This document shows, piece after piece, positions 8,742 to 17,988 of a stretch of DNA of 64,000 nucleotides. The notes under the pieces were generated by a model. That model was given only the letters and a program-made list of their open reading frames with translations, made no database searches and was not told the DNA's origin. Location: the NCBI GenBank assembly GCA_016124795.1, contig WGNB01000013.1:1-64000 (forward strand). The letters are read 5' to 3'. Every line of letters starts with the position of its first letter. Position 1 is the first letter of the stretch. The translations under genes and the position numbers were made by a program. This DNA comes from Rhodopseudomonas sp. (lineage in GTDB: Bacteria > Pseudomonadota > Alphaproteobacteria > Rhizobiales > Xanthobacteraceae).

Positions 8742-9827
8742 TTATCGCTCGATCAGCCAATAAAGACTCACCCGCGCACCGACCAGAATCGACGCGATCG
8801 ACAGCATCGAACCAACCGACAGCGTCGAGATACCGGTCACGCCCTGCCCGATGGTGCAGCCGAGCGCGGCAATGCCGCCGACGCCCATCAGCACCGCGCC
8901 AAGCAGATGGCGGCGCATCTCGCCCGCGCCATCGGGCGCTTCCCATCTGAATTGACCGGCGCTGCGCGCCGCCAGACAAGCGCCAAGCACGACGCCAAGC
9001 ACGGCGCCAACCGGAAAGTCTGGCCGCACACCCGACGACAACATGAAATAGAGCAGCGTATCGCCGAGCGGCGCGACAAAACTAAAAGACTCGACCCGAC
9101 GCGCATCGAAAACGTCGAAGCCGGCGATGCCGGTCGCCCACCAGCCGAGCACGACGATGACGCCGATCGCCAGGCCCGGCGCATAAGCCGACAACGACTG
9201 CTTCAATGCGGCGCGGCTCAGGCCGCCGCTGGCAAAGACGGCGATACCGACCAGCGCGCCCAGCGCCATCGCCATGATCGCCACAGTCAGGCCGGACCAG
9301 CCGGTCAGCGCGGCGATCAGGCCCGGCAGCCGTTGCGACATCGAATGAGGAAGATCGACGGTCAGCGGATCGGTGATGCGCACCCGCGCCATGCCGATCA
9401 GGCCGCGCATCGTGACCATCGCGGTCACCGCCATGACCAGAAACGTCACCAGCGCCTTCAGGTCGCCGCCGCCCAGCCGCAACAGCGTGCCGAAACCGCA
9501 GGTCCCAACCAGCGCCATGCCGACACCGAACAACAAACCGCCAATGATCGCGCCGCCCCATTCGATGCGCGAACCGGTATAGATCGAACGGCTCAGATCG
9601 AGACCGCCCCACAATTCAAGGGCGTGCACGCCAATGATGGCGACCGCCACCGCCAGAACCCAAGCCCCGGCACGCCGCCGGTCGCTGGAATAGATCACGT
9701 CTTCAATCGCTCCGACGGTGCAGAACCGGCCGCGGCGCGCCGCGAAGCCGAGCAGGATCCCCAGGCCGAAGCCGAGGACCGTCCGCACGAGAAACGGCGG
9801 CAACACTGACGTGATGTCATGCGACAT
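8742..9827 (-). CDS. YeeE/YedE (TsuA-type) sulfur-compound transporter
   Basis: This 361-residue polytopic membrane protein belongs to the YeeE/YedE family, whose characterised members (TsuA) import thiosulfate through stacked cysteines. The family's cysteine motifs are visible: RRGRFCTVGA near the N-terminus, GTCGFGTLLRLGGGD in the middle and ALGCTIGQGVTG near the C-terminus. About ten hydrophobic segments are present. The full-length fusion of two YeeE repeats is normal. It lies just downstream, on the same strand, of a DsrE-like gene (9967-10425), which suggests a role in moving reduced sulfur. It is convergent with ubiA, only 30 bases apart. Confidence 0.9.
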   Translation of the reverse strand: MSHDITSVLPPFLVRTVLGFGLGILLGFAARRGRFCTVGAIEDVIYSSDRRRAGAWVLAVAVAIIGVHALELWGGLDLSRSIYTGSRIEWGGAIIGGLLFGVGMALVGTCGFGTLLRLGGGDLKALVTFLVMAVTAMVTMRGLIGMARVRITDPLTVDLPHSMSQRLPGLIAALTGWSGLTVAIMAMALGALVGIAVFASGGLSRAALKQSLSAYAPGLAIGVIVVLGWWATGIAGFDVFDARRVESFSFVAPLGDTLLYFMLSSGVRPDFPVGAVLGVVLGACLAARSAGQFRWEAPDGAGEMRRHLLGAVLMGVGGIAALGCTIGQGVTGISTLSVGSMLSIASILVGARVSLYWLIER

Positions 9828-9966
9828 GATTGGAATGCAGTCGGTCAGAAGTTACCAAGCGACGGGCGCAGACGTGGGGCGCGGTGCCGGCCAGCGACCG
9901 CCGGCGCGTGCCATCGGCCCGACGTCACTGCGATGTGATATCGGGCCGGCGCGATGCGGCACGGCG

Positions 9967-10425
9967 TCAAGGTCGGATGTAACTCCAGCCGGCTTCCTGC
10001 AATTCCACCAGATGAACGACGCCGGACGGCACGACCTTGGCCTGCGGCACCAGTGGAATATCCTTGCCCTCGGCCTTCTGCATGCCGCGCCGCGTATTGG
10101 CGCAGGCATCGAAAGTCAGGTTGGGCATGCTTTCACTCATCGACTTGAGGCGCGCCTTCACCGGCGAGGTATCGTCCCGCAACATATGAAGGCCTGGGCC
10201 GTAAGCAACGATCTGGATTTCGACCTGCTGGCCCCTGCCGGTGAAATCGCGCTCGACATTGGCGACGTTATTGAGCACCAGATTCATCACCGCCGGGTCC
10301 TTTGAATCGACCTGGAAGGCGATGCGATGAACTTTGGCATCGGCGGCATGAAGCGGCTGGATGCCGAAGACCATGCCCAGCGTCAGCAACGCGAAGCCGA
10401 TCGCGCGCGGTGTTTTGAATTTCAC
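9967..10425 (-). CDS. DsrE/DsrF-like exported protein
   Basis: This 152-residue protein has a signal peptide (about residues 1-28, cleavage after LHA) and a mature alpha/beta domain. The pattern HRIAFQVDS, EIQIVAYGPGLHML and FDACANTRR fits DsrE-like proteins, which carry sulfur as persulfide on a cysteine. The single conserved Cys in FDACANT would be that site. It sits upstream of the YedE-type transporter on the same strand with a 139-base gap. I infer periplasmic sulfur handling. Family membership is by motif only. Confidence 0.75.
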   Translation of the reverse strand: MKFKTPRAIGFALLTLGMVFGIQPLHAADAKVHRIAFQVDSKDPAVMNLVLNNVANVERDFTGRGQQVEIQIVAYGPGLHMLRDDTSPVKARLKSMSESMPNLTFDACANTRRGMQKAEGKDIPLVPQAKVVPSGVVHLVELQEAGWSYIRP

Positions 10426-10534
10426 GGCGTTTCTCCCCTGATGGCTGAACCGGTTCGTCCGGTTTCAGGGGCAGTCTAATATCACGTTTTTTGAATGTAT
10501 AGACCGACCTGGCGGGCGGCGCGAACCGCTGGCG

Positions 10535-11917
10535 CTAATGAATCGCGGTAGCAGACAGAGGCGCCAGCCGTGGCCAACCGGCCTCGGCGGTCGCGCTCGG
10601 CGTCGCCGCCGTATCGTCGTCGTCGGCTTCGCCGTCGGCGCCGGCGACTTCGGCCGGTGCGGTGTCGCTGTCCGCCTTGCTGGCAATCGAGCCTGTATAA
10701 GCCGGGCTGCCGCGGTGACGGCTGGCGTAGACCGCACGCGCCCGTGCCGCAACGATCTCGCCCTTGATCGCGGTCGGCCGGCACGGCCGATAACCGGGCC
10801 GACGCCGCATCAGATCGAGATGAAAATGATTGTAATGGGCGGCGTTGTAGCCCGGCCCCAGCACGGTGACGAAAGTCTCGCAGGCAAACAGTTGCGCGTC
10901 GTGCAAAAAGCCTTGTTCTTCCGGCGTGCCATGCCAGCCATCCTTGACCGTGATCGTGCGGCCATTGGCCAGCGTAAAAGCGGCGACGTCGAGCGCGTTG
11001 CCGAAGGCGTGTTCGGAAATGCCGTGACCACCGGCGCCATTCATCTCGCGGCATGAATATGCCGAGATCTGCTTGATCTCCACCACCTGCGAACCGAACC
11101 AGTGCAGCGCCGCCGGCTGGACGCCATCGGTCACCCAGCGTTCAAGCGACGACACGATCGGACAGGACAAGGTCGCCGCCGGCTTCAAGACCGCCGGCAT
11201 GATCGCGCCGGTCGATTGCGGCCCGCGCAACGGCCCGAGCGCCGGCGGCGTGTAACGCTGCGGCGGCGGCAGATTGTTATAAGCACGTTGCGGCGACGGC
11301 GGCGGCGCGCCGCGACGCTGCGGCAGGATGGCATCGTCGGGAATATCGTCGGGCTGTCCGACGCCGGGCGGCGTCAGCGACATCGGCTGGCCTGCCGGTG
11401 CCGAATATAACTGCTGCGGATAAGGTTGCTGCGGATATGATTGTTGCGGATAGGCGCGCGACACCGCGGTTTGCGGTGGCACGGTCTGCGGCGCGGTGAT
11501 CGACGGCGCACCCGGCGTCCAGCGCAATTGCTGGCCATTCACATTCGCGACCGGCGGTTCCGGCGCAGCGCTATAGGGGCTGCTATAACGCGATTGCGTC
11601 GGCCAATCCGGCATCTGTGAACTGTTGCCGATGCCGGCCGGTGGCCGCGGCACATCGGAGTAACCGTACCGCGAACCGGTTTCGCCCAGGGCCATCACCT
11701 TCAGCGGAAAATCGGCCCCGCACATGCCGGGGCCCTCAATCGGCTTGATCTGCACGACGTCAGTGCCGAGCTTGACCGCACCCGAGCGCATGCATTGCGC
11801 TTCGGCCTGATGCCGCCAGGCCGGACGTTCGGCCGTGAAGAATCCACGACCGCACCCGGCCAAAGCCAGCAACGCGCCCAGACCGGAAACAAGCAAAAGG
11901 CGTCCAGCACCTGTCAT
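10535..11917 (-). CDS. Extensin-like lipoprotein with peptidase-M15-type C-terminal domain
   Basis: This 460-residue protein has a lipobox (LALAGC, Cys about residue 22). A short conserved block follows, then a Pro/Gln/Tyr-rich linker (about residues 100-240, with repeated SYPQQ/PYPQQ units) and an extensin-like C-terminal domain from about 248 to 430. That domain keeps the metal ligands expected of a D-Ala-D-Ala peptidase fold: HGISEHAFGNALDV and the late HYNHFHLDL. It probably acts on peptidoglycan from the periplasmic face of a membrane. The tail after about residue 430 is acidic, Ala-rich and probably disordered. It is a single gene on the minus strand. Confidence 0.87.
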   Translation of the reverse strand: MTGAGRLLLVSGLGALLALAGCGRGFFTAERPAWRHQAEAQCMRSGAVKLGTDVVQIKPIEGPGMCGADFPLKVMALGETGSRYGYSDVPRPPAGIGNSSQMPDWPTQSRYSSPYSAAPEPPVANVNGQQLRWTPGAPSITAPQTVPPQTAVSRAYPQQSYPQQPYPQQLYSAPAGQPMSLTPPGVGQPDDIPDDAILPQRRGAPPPSPQRAYNNLPPPQRYTPPALGPLRGPQSTGAIMPAVLKPAATLSCPIVSSLERWVTDGVQPAALHWFGSQVVEIKQISAYSCREMNGAGGHGISEHAFGNALDVAAFTLANGRTITVKDGWHGTPEEQGFLHDAQLFACETFVTVLGPGYNAAHYNHFHLDLMRRRPGYRPCRPTAIKGEIVAARARAVYASRHRGSPAYTGSIASKADSDTAPAEVAGADGEADDDDTAATPSATAEAGWPRLAPLSATAIH

Positions 11918-12061
11918 GCCGCTAAAGTGCCGACACTTTCTTTAACGAGCTATCAATGCTGAACGGCAGGAATTCATTAAGGATAAGGAATCGTTGACGA
12001 GCCGATTGGCGGGCTCGCTACCAAACGGAACCGCCAGATCCGCCGGTCATCGGGAACGCAA

Positions 12062-12094
12062 AAGCCCGTCCCGGACAAAATCCGGAACGGGCTT
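12062..12094 (-). terminator. Terminator of the 12118 binding-protein gene
   Basis: The imperfect stem AAGCCCGTTCCGGA (minus strand) pairs with TCCGGGACGGGCTT, followed by TTTG. It lies 24 bases after the stop of the minus-strand gene. Confidence 0.85.
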
Positions 12095-12117
12095 GGTTCA
12101 ACAATAATAATCTCGTC

Positions 12118-13095
12118 TTATTGCGCGGCCTTGATACCGAGCGTTTTGCCGATCTCGCCAACCTTCTGCCGCTGATCGGCGAGCGCGGCGGCGAACTCCT
12201 CCGGCGAGCCGGGATTGACCACCTGACCGGTCGCGGCCAGCTTGGCGTTGATCGCCGGATCGTTAAGCACGTCACGGATGTCGGCTGCGATCTTCTGCCG
12301 CAAGGCCAGCGACATTGTCTTGGGGCCAAGCAGGCCGACCAATCCGTCGAGTTCCAGCGACTTGTAACCGGCCTCCGCCGCGGTCGGGATGGCGTCAAGC
12401 GCCTTGGCGTGTTGCGCATTGGTCAGGGCGATTGCCGTCACCTTACCCTGCTGAATGCGCGGCCGCATGATCGCATAGGCGCCGACGAAGGCCTGGATGC
12501 GACCTTCGGCCAGATCGTTGATCGCGGTCACCGGGTCCTTGTAGGGCACCTTGGCCATCTCGAGCTTCTCGGTCTTGAGGAAGGCGGCAAACAGCAGATC
12601 GTTGGCGCCGGTCACCGAGGCATAATTCAACTTGCCCGGCGTCGCCTTGATCTTGGCGACCAGTTCCTTGACCGAGTGGACGCCCAACGGCGTCGGCACG
12701 CCGAGCGCGATCAGCGTGTTGGTAACGCGCGCAATCGGCGCCAGATCGGCGGCCTTATACGGCAGCTTCGCGTGCAACAGCGGATGCGCGGTAAAGGTCG
12801 AAGCCGGCGCGAACAGAAGCACATGATCGTCATTGGCGCCGACCATCGCCGAGATCGCGATCATGGCATCGCCGCCGGGCCGGTTCTCGACCACGACCGA
12901 TTGGCCCCATTTCTGCGACAGCTTGTCGGCGATCAGGCGCGCGGTGATATCGACGCCCGAGCCGGGCCCGAGTGGAATGAGAAAGCGCACCGGCCGGGTC
13001 GGCCAGGCTGGCGCTTGCGCGGACGCCGGGGCAACCGCGAACGCGAGCGACGTCAGACCGAACAAAGCAAATAAGGCGGCTCGAAAGTGAGTCAT
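12118..13095 (-). CDS. Tripartite tricarboxylate transporter substrate-binding protein (Bug family)
   Basis: This is a periplasmic binding protein of 325 residues with a signal peptide (about residues 1-27, cleavage after ASA). The family signature WPTRPVRFLIPLGPGSGVDITARLIA and the following VVENRPGGD are clear, and the length is typical. Bug proteins deliver carboxylates or related small acids to TctAB-type permeases. No permease genes are adjacent; the nearest tctBA pair is about 20 kb away. The terminator lies directly downstream. Ligand unknown. Confidence 0.92.
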   Translation of the reverse strand: MTHFRAALFALFGLTSLAFAVAPASAQAPAWPTRPVRFLIPLGPGSGVDITARLIADKLSQKWGQSVVVENRPGGDAMIAISAMVGANDDHVLLFAPASTFTAHPLLHAKLPYKAADLAPIARVTNTLIALGVPTPLGVHSVKELVAKIKATPGKLNYASVTGANDLLFAAFLKTEKLEMAKVPYKDPVTAINDLAEGRIQAFVGAYAIMRPRIQQGKVTAIALTNAQHAKALDAIPTAAEAGYKSLELDGLVGLLGPKTMSLALRQKIAADIRDVLNDPAINAKLAATGQVVNPGSPEEFAAALADQRQKVGEIGKTLGIKAAQ

Positions 13096-13630
13096 GTTTT
13101 CTCCCGATGGACGGATTTTTGATTGCGCAGTCGCAGAAGGTGCGCGCGTCGGCGCATGTCTTCACAACCTTGCGCAAACCGCAAATATCCAAGCCGTAAA
13201 AACTACGCACGCATGCGGGGTGCCGCATGAAATGAACGATGCCGGCGCGCAATCGGAACACGCCGCCCGCAAGCAATGTCGCCTTGGGTCAAGACCGCCA
13301 TTCGCCCGTGAATAAAAATGAAAAAATATCGAGCGGCACCGCATGCAATTTTGCAACGCAAAGGCGACACCGCACTAATTTACCATCCTGCGGACCGCGT
13401 TTGAGCACGATTTCACGCCGATTGCCGCCGCCCATGTCGAAAACACTGCCACTTTTTTCCGCAGCGATTCCATTTCGGCATAACGATCAAGTGCTTGCTG
13501 CACCGCGCCATAGTCATACTCATATCGCATGACGTGCAGCGACATATTTCGAACGCGCGATGCGCTCAACACTTCGGGCAACAGGCCGCCTGTGATAGAT
13601 TTCGGCAACCTCAACAAGGGAGGCACTGCC

Positions 13631-13714
13631 GTGGACCATGCCTTGCGACTGAATGTACTGGCTGTGTGCGCCGTGTTCCTGTTCGTTGGCGCTGTGTTGC
13701 TGGGAGCATTCTAA
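13631..13714 (+). CDS. 27-residue single-pass membrane microprotein
   Basis: A GTG-started frame of 27 codons encodes MDHALRLNV followed by one hydrophobic helix (LAVCAVFLFVGAVLLGAF) and a stop. Support comes from a very good RBS (AGGGAGGC, 7 bases before GTG), a protein that is nothing but a short polar head plus a membrane helix, and a Rho-independent terminator at 13848 that otherwise has no gene to serve. I recall similar tiny proteins in related genomes but cannot name one. Function unknown. Confidence 0.6.
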   Translation: MDHALRLNVLAVCAVFLFVGAVLLGAF

Positions 13715-13761
13715 CGCATGATGCCGGAAGGTGGGGATCGCTTTTCGGATCCCATCATGCG
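13715..13761. repeat. Palindromic repeat element of the Hyphomicrobiales (RPE-like)
   Basis: The outer arms CGCATGATG and CATCATGCG enclose an inner GGGATC/GATCCC hairpin with a CGCTTTTCGG centre. The layout (CATGAT, CCGGAA, TTTTCGGAT, ATCATG) matches the palindromic elements scattered through Bradyrhizobium-type genomes. It begins immediately after the microprotein stop codon. Confidence 0.65.
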
Positions 13762-13847
13762 TAAAGCCGTTTAAGCGTTCTGCGACGACGCCGGATCTAG
13801 GCGAAGCCAACCAACAAGCCGGGCCTTTAAAACCGGATACATTTCAA

Positions 13848-13877
13848 ACACCGGGGAGTCCGCTCTCCGGTGTTTTT
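13848..13877 (+). terminator. Rho-independent terminator downstream of the microprotein
   Basis: ACACCGGGGAG pairs with CTCTCCGGTGT around TCCG and is followed by six T. It ends the only plus-strand unit in this gap. Confidence 0.82.
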
Positions 13878-13899
13878 TCATGTCCGAGCTTCGATGCGC

Positions 13900-14919
13900 T
13901 TAGCGCCAGCCAAGCCCCGGCGCGACGTGCTTGAGGATCGCCTCGATCACGTGAGCGTTGTAATCGACGCCGAGTTGATTGGGCACCGTCAGCAGCAGCG
14001 TATCAGCTTCGGCAATCGCCTCGTCTTTCTTCAACTGCTCGATCAAGGCATCCGGCTCGTCGGCGTAACTGCGACCGAAGATGGCGCGTTCGTTGCCGCC
14101 GAGGAACCCGACCTGATCCTCGCTTTCATCGCGGCCGAAATACATCCGGTCGCGATCATCGACCAGCGCAAAGATCGAGCGCGATACCGACACGCGCGGC
14201 GTGCGGCTGTGGCCGGCTTCCTTCCAGGCGTCGCGATAGAGCCGGATCTGTTCGGCCTGCTGGACATGGAACGGCTTGCCGGTCTCGTCGATCTTGAGCG
14301 TCGACGATTGCAGGTTCATGCCAAGCTTGGCCGCCCACTCCGCTGTCGCGTTGGTGCCGGCGCCCCACCAGATGCGCTCGCGCAAGCCTTCCGAATGCGG
14401 CTCCAGCCGCAGCAACCCGCGCGGATTGGGAAACATCGGATTGGGGTTCGGCTGGGCGAAGCCCTGGCCTTTCAACACTTCGAGAAAGATCTCGGCATTG
14501 GTACGCGCCATGTCGGCATCGGTCTTGCCGTCCTGCGGCACGTAACCGAAATAACGCCAGCCATCGATCACCTGCTCCGGAGAGCCGCGCGAAATGCCGA
14601 GCTGCAACCGGCCGCCGGCGATCAGATCGGCGGCGCCGGCGTCCTCCGCCATATAAAGCGGGTTCTCGTAGCGCATGTCGATGACGGCGGTGCCGAGCTC
14701 GATCTTCCTGGTGCGCGCGCCGCAAGCCGCCAGCAGCGGAAACGGCGAACCGAGCTGACGGGCAAAGTGGTGAACCCGGAAGTAGGCGCCGTCGGCGCCC
14801 AGTTCCTCGGCCGCGACCGCCAACTCAATGGATTGCAGCAAGGCGTCGGAGGCCGACCGCACCTGGCTCTGCGGCGACGGGGTCCAGTGACCGAAAGAAA
14901 GAAAGCCGATGTTTTTCAT
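13900..14919 (-). CDS. Luciferase-like (LLM class) flavin-dependent oxidoreductase
   Basis: This is a 339-residue TIM-barrel monooxygenase of the bacterial-luciferase-like family, expected to use FMN or F420. It opens with MKNIGFLSFGHW. Family blocks include AEELGADGAYFRVHHF, a region around KIELGTAVIDMRYENP, and LQLGISRGSPEQ for flavin phosphate binding. Length is normal. The substrate is not predictable. A degenerate copy of its N-terminal part lies about 3 kb away at 17989-18068. Confidence 0.88.
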   Translation of the reverse strand: MKNIGFLSFGHWTPSPQSQVRSASDALLQSIELAVAAEELGADGAYFRVHHFARQLGSPFPLLAACGARTRKIELGTAVIDMRYENPLYMAEDAGAADLIAGGRLQLGISRGSPEQVIDGWRYFGYVPQDGKTDADMARTNAEIFLEVLKGQGFAQPNPNPMFPNPRGLLRLEPHSEGLRERIWWGAGTNATAEWAAKLGMNLQSSTLKIDETGKPFHVQQAEQIRLYRDAWKEAGHSRTPRVSVSRSIFALVDDRDRMYFGRDESEDQVGFLGGNERAIFGRSYADEPDALIEQLKKDEAIAEADTLLLTVPNQLGVDYNAHVIEAILKHVAPGLGWR

Positions 14920-15069
14920 GTGGCGTATTTAGGCACGCCACGCGTGGATGTCTAATAGGCACAGCCGTTAGCCCGCCCCGGCACACGGGCCCACGGCCCC
15001 GGACGCCCCATGGCGGGCGGCCGCGCCGTGGGATCGACTTTCGCGACCGCGCCCCGATCGCGCCGCCCG

Positions 15070-16086
15070 CTAACGCGGCGCGATGCCGGCTTCCTTGATC
15101 ACCTTTGTCCAGCGCACCTTTTCCGAATTCAGCGCCGTATGCGCCGCCGCGCCGAACGCGGTCCCCGGCTCCAGACCCAAGGCGCGGATTCGCGTCTGCA
15201 CCTCCGGGCTCGCGACCACCTTGCGCAAATCCGATTCCAGCAAGTCGACGATATCCTTCGGCGTGCCCTTGGGGGCGAGCAGGACAAAGCCGGTCTCGAT
15301 GACGAAATCCGGATAGCCGACCTCCGCCATGGTTGGAATCTCGGGCGCCAGCGGCGACCGCTTCGACCCTGAAATGGCCAGACCTTTCAGCTTGCCCTGT
15401 TTGACATATTGCACCGAGCTCGCCGACACCATGAAGGTCGAATTGATGACGCCGGACAGCATGTCGTTCAGCAGCGGCGCGGCGCCCTTGTAAGGAACAT
15501 GCAGGGCCGGAAAGCCGGCCAGGCTCTTGAAGTATTCCATCGCCAGGAATGCCGGACTGCCAACACCGCCGCCGGAGCCGTAAGAGATCGGATGATCCTT
15601 ATGGGCCTTGGCATAGGCGACGAAGTCCGCCACCGAGTTGACCGGCATCGACGGCACCGTCGTCAGCATCTGGGTAAAGGTAACCGGAATGCCGATCGTG
15701 ATGAGATCCTTGTCCGGATCGTAGGACATCGTCTTGTACAAGGACGGGTTCGCCGTCAGCGTATTGCTCAGCACCCAGAGCAATGTCATGCCGTCCGGCG
15801 CGGCCTTGGCGACATAGTCCGAGCCGATATTGCCGTTGGCGCCGGCCTTGTTTTCAATCAGCACGACACGGTTCAGGGATTTCTCGAGGCTCTTGCCGAC
15901 GATCCGGGCCGACACGTCGAGCGGGCCGCCGGCCGGATAGGGCACCACGATCTTGATCGTGCCTTGCGGCAAGGCCGGCTCCGCCATCGAGGCGCTGGCG
16001 CCGAACGCGACGGTCATAACCGCCAGGACATTGCATACAACAAAAAGTTTTCGGGATAACGCTCCAGACAACATTCCGAACACCAT
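15070..16086 (-). CDS. Tripartite tricarboxylate transporter substrate-binding protein (Bug family)
   Basis: This is a second Bug-type periplasmic binding protein of 338 residues. A signal segment spans about residues 12-35, followed by the signature IKIVVPYPAGGPLDVSARIV and the IENKAGANGNIGSDYVAKA block. The ATG at 16086 has a GGAG RBS six bases upstream. It is divergent from a third Bug gene at 16386, and the 299-base gap between them should hold both promoters. No permease is adjacent, as is common for orphan Bug proteins. Confidence 0.92.
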   Translation of the reverse strand: MVFGMLSGALSRKLFVVCNVLAVMTVAFGASASMAEPALPQGTIKIVVPYPAGGPLDVSARIVGKSLEKSLNRVVLIENKAGANGNIGSDYVAKAAPDGMTLLWVLSNTLTANPSLYKTMSYDPDKDLITIGIPVTFTQMLTTVPSMPVNSVADFVAYAKAHKDHPISYGSGGGVGSPAFLAMEYFKSLAGFPALHVPYKGAAPLLNDMLSGVINSTFMVSASSVQYVKQGKLKGLAISGSKRSPLAPEIPTMAEVGYPDFVIETGFVLLAPKGTPKDIVDLLESDLRKVVASPEVQTRIRALGLEPGTAFGAAAHTALNSEKVRWTKVIKEAGIAPR

Positions 16087-16385
16087 CGAATGCTCCAGTT
16101 AACCGCGGTATTGCGAACTGGCGGACCATCCGCCGACGGGTTGCGATACAAGCGAAAAACCTGACAGCAACGGCATTTCGAATCCAATATCGTTTTCCGC
16201 GCCAGCCATAACCAACGCGCCATATTTCCCTGAGCGCCCGATCTCCCTGAACGCCCTGTGTCCCGAAGCGCCATCGCATGGCCGATGCTTCCGGCGCAGG
16301 TCAGTCCCGCCCGCCGCCGATTGCTCCGGCATATGAATTGGATATAGATGCGGCCCCAATACGAAATAACAGGGAGGAGTTTGGA

Positions 16386-17375
16386 ATGCGATCGCAACGG
16401 TTGTTCTCTGTCCGGATGGCGGGCTTTGCGGCCGCGCTTTGTTTTGGCTACGGCTTCGCCGCGCCGGCGCTGGCGCAATGGACGCCGACGCAGCCGATCC
16501 ACGTGGTCGTTCCCTATGGGGCCGGCGGCACCGCCGACATCATCGCCCGCACGATGTCCGATCACGTCAAGGAGCGTCTCGGCAAGGCCTTCATCATCGA
16601 CAACCGCGCCGGCGGCGCCACTCAGGTTGGCACCAATTCGGTGGCCAAGGCCAATCCGGACGGTTACACCATCCTGCTGGTGGCGAACACGTACCTGATC
16701 AATCCGAGCCTGTTCAAAACCCTGCCCTACGATTCGCTGAAGGATCTCACGCCGATCACCTATGCCGGCGTCACGCCGCACGCGATTGTCGTCAATAATA
16801 ACTTCCCGGCGAAGACGCTGAAGGAGTTGCTCGACTACGCGCGCGCCCATCCCGGCAAGATCAATTACGGTTCGGTGGGCATCGGCACCTCGTTCCAGCT
16901 CGGCACCGAGGAATTGCAGAAGCTGTCGGGCACCAAGATGGTGCATGTGCCCTACAAGGGCATGGGCCCGGTGCTCACCGATGTGATGTCGGGCAACATC
17001 CAGATGGCCTTCGCCACCACGCCGAACGCCGCGCCGCTGGTGAAGGCCGGCAAGATGCGCGCGATCGCCATCGCCGGCCCGACGCGCGACCCGCAATTGC
17101 CGGACGTGCCGACGGTCGCCGAACAAGGCTATCCGGGATTCGAATCGAACTCCGGCTACCTGTTCCTGGCCCCCGGCGCCACGCCGGCCGCGGTGCTCGA
17201 CCGGCTCAATGCCGTCTTCGTCGAGGTGCTCAAACTGCCGGCGGTGCGCGAGACGCTGACCAAGCAGGGCCTCGAGATCAAGGCCACGACGCGCGCCGAG
17301 ACCGCCGCCTTCATCGCAAGGGAGATGAAGCGCTACCACGACGTGGTGGTCTTCTCCGGCATCAAGACCCAATAA
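16386..17375 (+). CDS. Tripartite tricarboxylate transporter substrate-binding protein (Bug family)
   Basis: This is a third Bug-type binding protein of 329 residues. The ATG at 16386 follows a strong AGGGAGGAG RBS and starts a signal peptide of about 32 residues (cleavage after ALA); the frame is open 108 bases further upstream without a signal. Family blocks IHVVVPYGAGGTADIIARTM and IIDNRAGGATQVGTN are clear, as is the conserved VPYKGMGP later. It is divergent from the paralogue at 15070 and ends at its own terminator. Ligand unknown. Confidence 0.93.
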   Translation: MRSQRLFSVRMAGFAAALCFGYGFAAPALAQWTPTQPIHVVVPYGAGGTADIIARTMSDHVKERLGKAFIIDNRAGGATQVGTNSVAKANPDGYTILLVANTYLINPSLFKTLPYDSLKDLTPITYAGVTPHAIVVNNNFPAKTLKELLDYARAHPGKINYGSVGIGTSFQLGTEELQKLSGTKMVHVPYKGMGPVLTDVMSGNIQMAFATTPNAAPLVKAGKMRAIAIAGPTRDPQLPDVPTVAEQGYPGFESNSGYLFLAPGATPAAVLDRLNAVFVEVLKLPAVRETLTKQGLEIKATTRAETAAFIAREMKRYHDVVVFSGIKTQ

Positions 17376-17416
17376 CGACATCGACCAAGGCGGCATAAGC
17401 CGCGACCGGTTCAGTG

Positions 17417-17458
17417 CGGGCGCATGATGGACATTGTCTTCCGTCATGCGCCCGTTTT
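17417..17458 (+). terminator. Terminator of the 16386 binding-protein gene
   Basis: CGGGCGCATGA pairs exactly with TCATGCGCCCG (with a further GG/CC pair inside) and is followed by TTTT, 41 bases after the stop. Confidence 0.85.
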
Positions 17459-17984
17459 CATGTCTCGGGCACTGACGCCCGAGCGCGACCGGCCTTGCGC
17501 CGCAAGTCGAGCCAGCAAGGCGCGCCGGCAAGGCGCGCTGACAAGCCGCTGCGAAAATCCGCCATTGTTCACCGGGCAAGCTCCATCGTTCTCGCGGGCG
17601 GCGCGGCCCCGAGCTTTGCCAGATTCCCCGCCTCGAAAGACGAGGGGGACGGCGCACCGAAAGGCGCGGGGTCCTTAGCTGCACGCACTCAAATGCTTGA
17701 GCGCGTGGCGCCTCTCGGTGCGCCGTGCGGCGCTTTCGCGGCAGCCGGGCCACGCTTCCGGCGGCTTTTTCGCTGCGCTGTCGACCTGAGTGCCCGACCC
17801 CTTTCGGAGCATCGCCCGAGCGCGCACTGCTGCTTTCAGCGCGCCCGCGGACGCCGGCCCATCCCCCACGAGCCGGCGCAACCGGTTCGCAGCCCCTCGG
17901 AGGGGCGGGCGAAACATGGGTATTCGATCATAGGATCAAAGTCAAGATGCGGGTGAGAAATTTTTGGACGGCGGGCGGTGGCTG
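17459..17984. other. Intergenic stretch without a recognisable gene
   Basis: Several open frames run through this GC-rich stretch, but all are rich in Arg, Pro, Ala and Ser with no domain, signal or RBS. I see no convincing gene, RNA or clean repeat. It lies between a terminator and the LLM gene remnant. Confidence 0.5.
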
Positions 17985-17988
17985 GTGT

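Noticed and set aside
13375-13626. Minus-strand frame ending MRYEYDYGAVQQALDRY and onward
   Set aside because: Composition is plausible for a small protein, but no RBS precedes any start and it overlaps the leader of the microprotein unit. Left out for lack of support.
16014-17753. Minus-strand open frame of about 580 codons
   Set aside because: It overlaps the clear Bug gene at 16386 on the opposite strand, and its sequence is low-complexity Arg/Gly/His without family features.
17414-17956. Plus-strand frames in the gap after the 16386 gene
   Set aside because: Arg/Pro/Ser/Ala-rich, no start signals, begin within a terminator hairpin.
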